The position numbers and the translations under genes are program-made. Shown here in pieces: positions 32,640-38,289 of a DNA stretch of 38,289 nt (position 1 is its first letter; every line of letters starts with the position of its first letter). The stretch is from an uncultured Roseateles sp. GTDB lineage: Bacteria; Pseudomonadota; Gammaproteobacteria; Burkholderiales; Burkholderiaceae. Location of the stretch: assembly GCA_946480605.1 (NCBI GenBank), contig CAMLKW010000016.1, positions 1 through 38,289 on the forward strand. Reading direction: 5' to 3'. The notes under the pieces are model-generated. The model worked only from the letters and a program-made list of their open reading frames with translations, was not told the DNA's origin and ran no database searches.

Positions 32640-33295
32640 GCGGCCTGACCCTGGCCCTGTCCAAGGGCCGCATCTTCGAGGAGACGCTGCCGTTGCTGCG
32701 CGCCGCAGGCATCGAGGTGCTGGAAGACCCCGAGACCTCGCGCAAGCTCATCCTGCCGACCAATCGCGACGGCGTGCGCATCGTCATGGTGCGCGCCAGC
32801 GACGTACCCACCTACGTGCAGTACGGCGGCGCCGACCTGGGCGTGGCCGGCCGCGACGTGCTGCACGAGCAGGCGCTGGCCGAGGGCGGCTCGCACGGCC
32901 TGTACCAGCCGCTGGACCTGAAGATCGCCCGCTGCCGCATGAGCGTGGCCACGCGCGCCGACTTCGACTACGCCGCCGCCGTGAAGCAGGGCTCGCGCAT
33001 CCGCGTGGCCACCAAGTACACCGAGATCGCCCGCCAGCATTTCGCCGACAAGGGCGTGCACGTGGACCTCATCAAGCTCTACGGTTCCATGGAGCTGGCG
33101 CCGCTGACCGGCCTGGCCGAGGCCATCGTCGACCTGGTGTCCACCGGCGGCACGCTGCGCGCCAACAAGCTGGTCGAGGTGGAGCAGATCATGGACATCT
33201 CGTCCCGCCTGGTCGTCAACCAGGCCGCGCTGAAGCTCAAGCGCGACACGCTGCGCCCGCTCATCGACGCCTTCGCCGGCGCCGTCAACGCATGA
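32636..33295 (+). CDS. hisG: ATP phosphoribosyltransferase, short form
   Basis: A 219-residue HisG catalysing the first step of histidine synthesis, condensing ATP with PRPP. Motifs are [48 protein letters not shown] and the PRPP loop [18 protein letters not shown]. It lacks the C-terminal regulatory domain of the long form, so by family knowledge it needs HisZ for activity and feedback control; no hisZ lies in this window. The ATG at 32636 overlaps the bolA stop. The ATGA overlap with hisD follows. Confidence 0.97.
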   Translation: MSGLTLALSKGRIFEETLPLLRAAGIEVLEDPETSRKLILPTNRDGVRIVMVRASDVPTYVQYGGADLGVAGRDVLHEQALAEGGSHGLYQPLDLKIARCRMSVATRADFDYAAAVKQGSRIRVATKYTEIARQHFADKGVHVDLIKLYGSMELAPLTGLAEAIVDLVSTGGTLRANKLVEVEQIMDISSRLVVNQAALKLKRDTLRPLIDAFAGAVNA

Positions 33296-34602
33296 TCCGC
33301 CAACTCTCGACCGCCGCCGCCGACTTCGCTGCCGAGTTCGAGCGCCTGCGCCACTGGTCGGCTGCAGACGATGCGGCCATCGAAGGGCGTGTTGCCGAGA
33401 TCCTGGCCGATGTGCGCACACGCGGTGACGCCGCAGTGCTCGACTACACCGCGCGCTTCGACCGCATGACGGTCGACAGCGTCGCTGCGCTGGAGATTGG
33501 CCAAGCCGAGCTGCAGGCCGCGCTGGCCTCCATCTCGCCCGTCCAGCGGGACGGGCTCCAGGCTGCCGCCAAGCGCGTGCGGGCCTATCACGAGCGCCAG
33601 CTTCAAGCCTGCGGCCTCTCTTGGAGCTACCGCGACGAAGACGGCAACCTGCTGGGCCAGAAGGTCACGCCGCTGGACCGCGTGGGCATCTACGTGCCCG
33701 GCGGCAAGGCGGCCTACCCGAGCAGCGTGCTGATGAATGCCATCCCGGCCCACGTGGCTGGCGTGCAGGACATCATCATGGTCGTGCCCACGCCGGACGG
33801 CGCTCGCAACCCGCTGGTGCTGGCCGCCGCGGCGGTGGCCGGCGTGCACCGCGTCTTCACCATCGGTGGCGCGCAGGCCGTGGCCGCGCTGGCCTACGGC
33901 ACGGCGACGATCCCGCGCGTCGACAAGATCACCGGCCCCGGCAACGCCTACGTGGCCTCGGCCAAGAAGCATGTGTTCGGCCAGGTCGGCATCGACATGA
34001 TTGCCGGCCCCAGCGAGATCCTGGTCATCGCCGACGGCACGACGCCGCCGGACTGGGTGGCGATGGACCTCTTCAGCCAGGCCGAGCACGACGAGTTGGC
34101 GCAGAGCATCCTGCTCAGCCCGGATGCCGCCTTCCTGGACGCCGTGCGCGCCAGCATGGAGCGCCTGCTGCCCGAACTGCCGCGCGCCGACATCGTGCGC
34201 GCCTCGCTGCGGGGCAGAGGGGCGCTCATCCACACGCGCTCGATGGAAGAGGCCTGCGAGATCAGCAACAGCATCGCGCCCGAGCACCTGGAGATCAGCG
34301 CCGCGGACCCGCAGCGCTGGGAGCCGCTGCTGCGCCATGCCGGCGCCATCTTCATGGGCGCCTACACGAGCGAAAGCCTGGGCGACTACTGCGCCGGCCC
34401 CAACCACGTGCTGCCCACGGCCGGCACGGCGCGCTTCTCGTCGCCGCTGGGCGTGTATGACTTCCAGAAGCGCACCAGCCTCATCGAGGTCAGCGAGGCC
34501 GGCGCGCAGCAACTGGGCCGCGTCGCCAGCGTGCTGGCGCACGGCGAAGGCCTGCAAGCCCACGCGCGTGCGGCAGAACTCCGATTGAAGCCCCAGGGCT
34601 GA
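33292..34602 (+). CDS. hisD: histidinol dehydrogenase
   Basis: A 436-residue NAD-dependent zinc enzyme catalysing the last two steps of histidine synthesis (histidinol to histidine). Conserved blocks are [55 protein letters not shown] (zinc-site Gln and His) and [12 protein letters not shown]. Length is normal. It is coupled to hisG by ATGA. The next gene, a binding-protein-like one, starts 18 bases after its stop, instead of hisC. Confidence 0.97.
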   Translation: MIRQLSTAAADFAAEFERLRHWSAADDAAIEGRVAEILADVRTRGDAAVLDYTARFDRMTVDSVAALEIGQAELQAALASISPVQRDGLQAAAKRVRAYHERQLQACGLSWSYRDEDGNLLGQKVTPLDRVGIYVPGGKAAYPSSVLMNAIPAHVAGVQDIIMVVPTPDGARNPLVLAAAAVAGVHRVFTIGGAQAVAALAYGTATIPRVDKITGPGNAYVASAKKHVFGQVGIDMIAGPSEILVIADGTTPPDWVAMDLFSQAEHDELAQSILLSPDAAFLDAVRASMERLLPELPRADIVRASLRGRGALIHTRSMEEACEISNSIAPEHLEISAADPQRWEPLLRHAGAIFMGAYTSESLGDYCAGPNHVLPTAGTARFSSPLGVYDFQKRTSLIEVSEAGAQQLGRVASVLAHGEGLQAHARAAELRLKPQG

Positions 34603-34620
34603 ATCGACTAGGCTGCGGCG

Positions 34621-35478
34621 ATGCCTCTGAGTCGCCGCCATCTCCTGCTGTCCTCGGCAACTGCCCCGCTGGCCGCCCATGCCGCGGGGCGCACGCTGCG
34701 CATTCCGCACGTCTCGGCCCGCGCCGACCTGGCGAACAACTACGCGGCCGTGCTGCTGGACCAGGCGCTGGCCGCCGCGGAGGTGCCCGCCACGCTGGAG
34801 CCGACGCCGGAACTGATCCCTCAGAACCGGGCGATGCAGGAACTGGGCTGGCGCCGCGGCCGCGGCCGGCTGGACGTGGTCTGGACCATGACCTCGGTCG
34901 AGCGCGAAAAGCAGGCCCTGCCCGTGCGCGTGCCCATCTTCAAGGGCCTGTACGGCTGGCGGCTGCTGCTGGCCTTGCCGGAAGTTGCCGAGCGCCTGCG
35001 CGGCGTCAGCAACCTGGCCGAGCTGAAGCGCTTCTCCATGGTGCAGGGGCTGGATTGGCCGGACACCGGCATCCTGCAGGGCAACGGCCTCCCCGTCGTC
35101 GTCTCGCCCACCTATGAGGCCATGTTCAAGCAGGTCCGCCTGGGCCGAGCGGATGCCTTTCCGCGCTCGGTCGAGGAGGTGTGGTGGGAGCTGGAGCGCT
35201 ACGGTCAGGGCCTGGTCGTCGTGCCCGACATCTGCCTGCACTACCCGGCGCCGGTCTATTACTTCGTGGCGCCGGACGATGCCGTGCTGGCCGCCGCCAT
35301 CCACGTAGGCCTGCAGCGGCTGCGCGCCAGCGGCGCCTTCGACCGCCTGTTCCTGAAGCACCACGGCGAGGACCTGGCGCGCGCCAAGCTGGCGTCGCGC
35401 CGCATCATCAAGCTCAACAACCCGCTGCTGCCGCCGGACGCGCCGCTGGACAAGCCGGAACTCTGGTATCGGCCATAA
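34621..35478 (+). CDS. periplasmic solute-binding-like protein inserted between hisD and hisC
   Basis: A 285-residue exported protein with a twin-arginine-like N-terminus (PLSRRHLLLSSATAPLAAHA) cleaved before AGRTLRIP. The rest resembles the type 2 periplasmic-binding fold (ALAAAEVPATLEPTPELIPQ, LDVVWTMTSVEREKQALPVR, VRLGRADAFPRSVEEVWWEL), like amino acid or polar-solute binding proteins without a transporter. No permease lies nearby. It lies in the his operon on the same strand, but a link to histidine metabolism is not shown. Function unknown; a receptor or sensor role is possible. Confidence 0.8.
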   Translation: MPLSRRHLLLSSATAPLAAHAAGRTLRIPHVSARADLANNYAAVLLDQALAAAEVPATLEPTPELIPQNRAMQELGWRRGRGRLDVVWTMTSVEREKQALPVRVPIFKGLYGWRLLLALPEVAERLRGVSNLAELKRFSMVQGLDWPDTGILQGNGLPVVVSPTYEAMFKQVRLGRADAFPRSVEEVWWELERYGQGLVVVPDICLHYPAPVYYFVAPDDAVLAAAIHVGLQRLRASGAFDRLFLKHHGEDLARAKLASRRIIKLNNPLLPPDAPLDKPELWYRP

Positions 35479-35491
35479 AGGGTTCTTGCAA

Positions 35492-35520
35492 CACGAAGTT
35501 CGTGCAACACGAACTTCGTG
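35492..35520 (+). promoter_or_regulatory. tandem palindromic operators before the antitoxin gene
   Basis: Two 13-bp palindromes, CACGAAGTTCGTG (35492-35504) and CACGAACTTCGTG (35508-35520), are separated by CAA. They are also mirror copies, so 35491-35504 and 35508-35521 form a perfect 14-bp inverted repeat. Centre spacing is 16 bp. Such paired sites 14 bases before the start of a ribbon-helix-helix antitoxin are the expected autoregulatory operator, giving binding of two dimers side by side. A promoter must overlap them, but its boxes are not clear. Confidence 0.82.
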
Positions 35521-35533
35521 TAATCTTCGACCC

Positions 35534-35752
35534 ATGAAGAACGTGACCGTCTCGATGGACGATGCGGTGGCCGAGTGGTCCCGGCTGGAGGCGGCGCGGC
35601 GCAACACCAGCGTCTCGCGCCTGCTGGGTGAGCTGCTGGCCGAGAAGATGCAGCACGACGACGCCTACGAGCGCGCGCTGCAGGACTGGCTGCACCGCGA
35701 GCGCAGCTGGTCGTCGGACGGCCAGCCCTATCCGGGACGGAGCACGCTTTGA
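35534..35752 (+). CDS. ribbon-helix-helix-type antitoxin (VapB-like)
   Basis: A 72-residue protein. The N-terminus MKNVTVSMDDAVAEWSRLEA starts with a beta-strand that would insert in the operator major groove, followed by helices RRNTSVSRLLGELLAEKMQ, as in ribbon-helix-helix antitoxins. The C-terminal part (WLHRERSWSSDGQPYPGR) would bind the toxin. The ATG at 35534 lies just after the tandem operators. Its stop overlaps the toxin ATG by one base (TGATG). Antitoxin assignment comes from size, fold signature, operator and the adjacent PIN gene. Confidence 0.85.
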   Translation: MKNVTVSMDDAVAEWSRLEAARRNTSVSRLLGELLAEKMQHDDAYERALQDWLHRERSWSSDGQPYPGRSTL

Positions 35753-36183
35753 TGGCCGCCGATCCCGTCTTTGTCGATACCTCCGTGCTGCTGTTCAGCG
35801 AGGACGGCGCCCGCCCGGCCGAGCGCGAGCGGGTGCTGGCCTGGCTGCGCGAGCTGTGGGCCGCGCGCACGGGGCGAGTGTCGGTTCAGGTGCTGAACGA
35901 CTTCTACCTGCTGGCCACGCAGCGAGTGAGCCCGCCCATGCCGCAGGGCGACGTGCGCGCCGAGGTGCGCCGCTACCAGCACTGGCGACCCTGGGCCGCT
36001 GACCAGGCCACGGTGGAGTCCGCCTGGTCGCTGGAGAGCCGCTTCGGCCTGGCCTTCGCCGACGCCCTGGTCGTGGCCAGTGCCAAGGCGCAGGGCTGCA
36101 CCCGGCTGCTCAGCCTGGCCTTGCCGCACGACGCCGTCTACGACAGCGTGCAGATCCTCAACCCTCTCGTCTCCGTGCCATGA
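35752..36183 (+). CDS. PIN-domain toxin (VapC-like)
   Basis: A 143-residue PIN-domain protein, presumably an RNase toxin held by the upstream antitoxin. The first acidic residue is Asp9 in FVDTSVLLF; the second is Asp50 in VQVLNDFYLLA, where related toxins usually have Glu; the third is Asp104 in AFADALVVASAK. The fourth site, normally an acidic pair in a block like SEDLQHG, reads SLALPHD, so an acidic ligand appears lost. ATG at 35752 is preferred over TTG at 35749. The stop overlaps the hisC start (ATGA), coupling toxin and hisC translation. Activity may be attenuated. Confidence 0.85.
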   Translation: MAADPVFVDTSVLLFSEDGARPAERERVLAWLRELWAARTGRVSVQVLNDFYLLATQRVSPPMPQGDVRAEVRRYQHWRPWAADQATVESAWSLESRFGLAFADALVVASAKAQGCTRLLSLALPHDAVYDSVQILNPLVSVP

Positions 36184-37262
36184 CCGCACCGCTTGCCCGC
36201 GCTCTTGACCAGATCCGCCCCGACGTGCGTGCGGCCCATGCCTACGTCGTGCAGCCCAGCCACGGCCTGCTGAAGCTGGACGCGATGGAGAACCCCTACC
36301 GCCTGCCGGCCGAGCTGCAGCGCAAGCTCGGCGAGCGCCTGGCCGCCGTCGCGCTGAACCGCTACCCGGCCGAGCGAACGGCCCAGCTGGCTCGCGCGCT
36401 GGCCCGCCATGCCGGCGTGGGCGACGACGTGGGCGTCACGCTCGGCAATGGCTCGGACGAGCTGATCGGCCTGCTGACCATCGCCGTAGCCCGGCCCGGC
36501 GCCTGTGTGCTGGCGCCCGTGCCCGGCTTCGTCATGTACGAGGCGCTGGCGCGCCAGCAGCAGCTGGGCTTCATCGGCGTGCCGCTGCGCGCCGACGACT
36601 TCGAGCTGGACGAGGCGGCCATGCTGGCAGCCATCGAGAAGCACCAGCCCGCGCTGATCTACCTGGCCTACCCCAACAACCCCACCGCAACGCTGTGGGA
36701 CGCCGCCGTCATCGAGCGCATCGCGCGGGCCGCGCCGGGCCTGGTGGTCATGGACGAGGCCTACCAGCCCTTCGCCAGCGCCGACAGCCTCGCGCTGATG
36801 GCCCGCCAGCCCAATGTCCTGGTCATGCGGACGATGAGCAAGTTCGGCCTGGCCGGCGTGCGCATCGGCTACCTGCTGGGGGCGGCCGAGCTGGTCGACC
36901 AGATCGAGAAGCTGCGCCCGCCCTACAACATCAGCGTGCTGAACGCCGAGGCCGCCTTCTTTGCGCTGGAGCATGCCGATGTCTACGCTGCCCAGGCCGC
37001 CGAGCTGCGCGCGCAGCGCGAGCGGCTGTTCGCGGCCTTGCAGGCGCTGCCCGGCGTCAGCCCCTGGCCCAGCCAGGGCAATATGATTCTGGCGAGGGTG
37101 CAGGACGCGGCCGCCACCTTCGCGGCGCTGAAGTCGCGCGGCGTGCTCATCAAGAACGTCTCGGCCATGCACCCGCTGCTCGCCAACTGCCTGCGCTTCA
37201 CGGTCGGAACGCCCGACGAAAACACCCGCCTGCTGGCCGAACTCACGAGCTGTCTGGAATGA
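36180..37262 (+). CDS. hisC: histidinol-phosphate aminotransferase
   Basis: A 360-residue PLP-dependent transaminase making histidinol phosphate from imidazole acetol phosphate. The fold-type I signatures are all there: GNGSDELIGLL, AYPNNPTATLWD, VVMDEAYQPFAS, and the PLP lysine in TMSKFGLAGVRIGY (Lys221). The start ATG at 36180 overlaps the toxin stop. In the usual Burkholderiales order it follows hisD directly; here a binding-protein-like gene and the toxin-antitoxin pair come between. Confidence 0.96.
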   Translation: MTAPLARALDQIRPDVRAAHAYVVQPSHGLLKLDAMENPYRLPAELQRKLGERLAAVALNRYPAERTAQLARALARHAGVGDDVGVTLGNGSDELIGLLTIAVARPGACVLAPVPGFVMYEALARQQQLGFIGVPLRADDFELDEAAMLAAIEKHQPALIYLAYPNNPTATLWDAAVIERIARAAPGLVVMDEAYQPFASADSLALMARQPNVLVMRTMSKFGLAGVRIGYLLGAAELVDQIEKLRPPYNISVLNAEAAFFALEHADVYAAQAAELRAQRERLFAALQALPGVSPWPSQGNMILARVQDAAATFAALKSRGVLIKNVSAMHPLLANCLRFTVGTPDENTRLLAELTSCLE

Positions 37263-37274
37263 GCTCACCCCCTA

Positions 37275-37328
37275 CCGGCTTCGCCGGCCCCCTTCGAGGG
37301 GGCGCTGCCAGTGGCCCGGCAAAGCCGG
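37275..37328. repeat. three-hairpin element in the hisC-hisB gap
   Basis: The 130-base gap between hisC and hisB holds CCGGC-TTC-GCCGG (37275-37287), GCCCCCT-TCG-AGGGGGC (37287-37303) and CCGGC-AAA-GCCGG (37316-37328). The middle hairpin and the GGCCCGGC stretch resemble the element at 28062-28179. It is probably a copy of the same REP-like repeat and could attenuate or process the his message. Confidence 0.55.
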
Positions 37329-37392
37329 TTCCACGGCAGCCACTCGGAAAGACATCTGCTCAGCAAAATGACGTCCTTCTCGGATGCTTGAA

Positions 37393-37989
37393 ATGACTGC
37401 ACCTCGTATCGCCGAAGTCACCCGCAACACCCGCGAGACGCGCATCACCGTGCGCGTCAACCTGGACGGCACCGGCCAGTCCAAGCTGCACACCGGCATC
37501 GGTTTCTTCGACCACATGCTGGACCAGATCGCCCGCCACGGCCTCATCGACCTGGACATCCACTGCGAAGGCGACCTGCACATCGACGGCCATCACACCG
37601 TGGAAGACGTCGGCATCACGCTGGGCATGGCCATCGCGAAGGCCGTGGGCGACAAGGCCGGCCTGACGCGCTACGGCCACAGCTATGTGCCGCTGGACGA
37701 GGCGCTGTCGCGCGTCGTCATCGACCTGTCGGGCCGCCCGGGCCTGCACATGGACGTGAAGTTCACGGCCGGCAGCATCGGCGCCTTCGACACGCAGCTG
37801 ACCTTCGAGTTCTTCCAGGGCTTTGCCAACCTGGCGCTGGCCACCGTGCACATCGACAACCTGAAGGGCCACAACGCCCACCATCAGGCCGAGACCATGT
37901 TCAAGGCCTTCGGCCGTGCGCTGCGCATGGCGACGACGCCGGACCCGCGCTCGGCCGGCGTGATCCCCTCCACCAAAGGCTCGCTCTGA
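37393..37989 (+). CDS. hisB: imidazoleglycerol-phosphate dehydratase
   Basis: A 198-residue monofunctional HisB, dehydrating imidazole glycerol phosphate. Metal-binding motifs [10 protein letters not shown] and GHNAHHQAE are intact, as are [18 protein letters not shown] and [20 protein letters not shown]. There is no HisN-type phosphatase domain, so histidinol phosphatase must be a separate enzyme. The ATG at 37393 (MTAPRIAEV) is chosen; an ATG at 37384 would add three residues, and neither has a strong ribosome-binding site. The hisH start follows one base after the stop. Confidence 0.96.
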   Translation: MTAPRIAEVTRNTRETRITVRVNLDGTGQSKLHTGIGFFDHMLDQIARHGLIDLDIHCEGDLHIDGHHTVEDVGITLGMAIAKAVGDKAGLTRYGHSYVPLDEALSRVVIDLSGRPGLHMDVKFTAGSIGAFDTQLTFEFFQGFANLALATVHIDNLKGHNAHHQAETMFKAFGRALRMATTPDPRSAGVIPSTKGSL

Positions 37990-37990
37990 C

Positions 37991-38289
37991 ATGACCAGAA
38001 CCGTTGCCGTGGTGGATTACGGCATGGGCAACCTGCGCTCCGTGTCGCAGGCCGTCATCCATGCCGCCGAGGGGCAGGGCTTCGAAGTCGCCATCACCTG
38101 CGACCCCGAGGTCATCCGCGCCGCCGAGCGCGTCGTGCTGCCGGGCCAGGGCGCCATGCGCGACTGCATGGCCGAGCTGGCCGCCTCCGGCGCCAAGGAG
38201 GCCGTGCTCGAAGCCGCCGCCACCAAGCCGCTGCTGGGCGTGTGCGTCGGCATGCAGATGCTGCTGGACCACAGCGAGGAGCAGGACAC
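37991..38289 (+). CDS. hisH: imidazole glycerol phosphate synthase glutaminase subunit, N-terminal part
   Basis: About 99 codons before the right edge cuts the gene. The class I glutaminase start is clear: [32 protein letters not shown] and the nucleophile cysteine in [12 protein letters not shown] (Cys84 region). HisH releases ammonia from glutamine for HisF. The catalytic His and Glu lie beyond the window. It begins one base after hisB. Confidence 0.95.
   Translation, partial: MTRTVAVVDYGMGNLRSVSQAVIHAAEGQGFEVAITCDPEVIRAAERVVLPGQGAMRDCMAELAASGAKEAVLEAAATKPLLGVCVGMQMLLDHSEEQD

Noticed and set aside
33079..35607. 842-codon minus-strand open frame over the his genes
   Set aside because: It is antisense to hisD and the binding-protein-like gene, which have full family motifs. 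No recognisable domain appears in it.

Overview
The window is high-GC DNA packed almost entirely with genes; no gap exceeds about 230 bases. Gene content points to a betaproteobacterium of the order Burkholderiales (Roseateles/Pelomonas/Rubrivivax-like, by inference). The pointers are the bolA-hisG-hisD-hisC-hisB-hisH order, a PHA-system protein, a wax ester synthase, TctDE-like two-component proteins and many GTG/TTG starts with 4-base start/stop overlaps. No rRNA, tRNA, CRISPR array, insertion sequence or prophage was seen.

1-6000: a beta-glucan (probably laminarin) use cassette. A divergent LacI-type regulator (cut by the left edge) faces an operon encoding a sugar-binding protein, two ABC permeases, a GH1 beta-glucosidase and a GH16 beta-1,3-glucanase lipoprotein. 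A perfect LacI-type palindrome lies directly before the first start codon. The operon has no ATPase. 6100-11400: a small secreted protein, a PAP2 phosphatase lipoprotein with autotransporter-type beta-strand repeats, an EAL-domain gene broken by an in-frame TAG, and an HtrA/Deg-like periplasmic protease.

11400-17150: a glucose-uptake-like locus (porin, MalK-type ATPase, GtsA-like binding protein) divergent from an OmpR-type response regulator and a TctE-like sensor kinase. This locus has an ATPase but no permeases, so it complements the permease-only cassette 9 kb away; the two may form one shared transport system (inference).

17250-25750: a minus-strand operon (GreAB-like factor, glutathione S-transferase, TAXI binding protein), a molybdopterin oxidoreductase coupled to an aminopeptidase lipoprotein and a GNAT acetyltransferase, then Sel1 protein, aldo/keto reductase and an unrecognised lower-GC gene. 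25850-28020: a storage-lipid group (PHA-system protein, acyl-CoA-binding protein, WS/DGAT). 28060-32330: a structured intergenic repeat, two tandem paralogous secreted proteins of unknown function, a TPR protein with a TetR regulator, and an ABC-2 exporter pair.

32400-38289: bolA and the histidine operon (hisG, hisD, hisC, hisB, hisH; the last cut by the right edge). A binding-protein-like gene and a VapBC-type toxin-antitoxin pair with its own tandem operators sit between hisD and hisC. The toxin gene overlaps hisC by 4 bases and its protein lacks one usual PIN-domain acidic residue.
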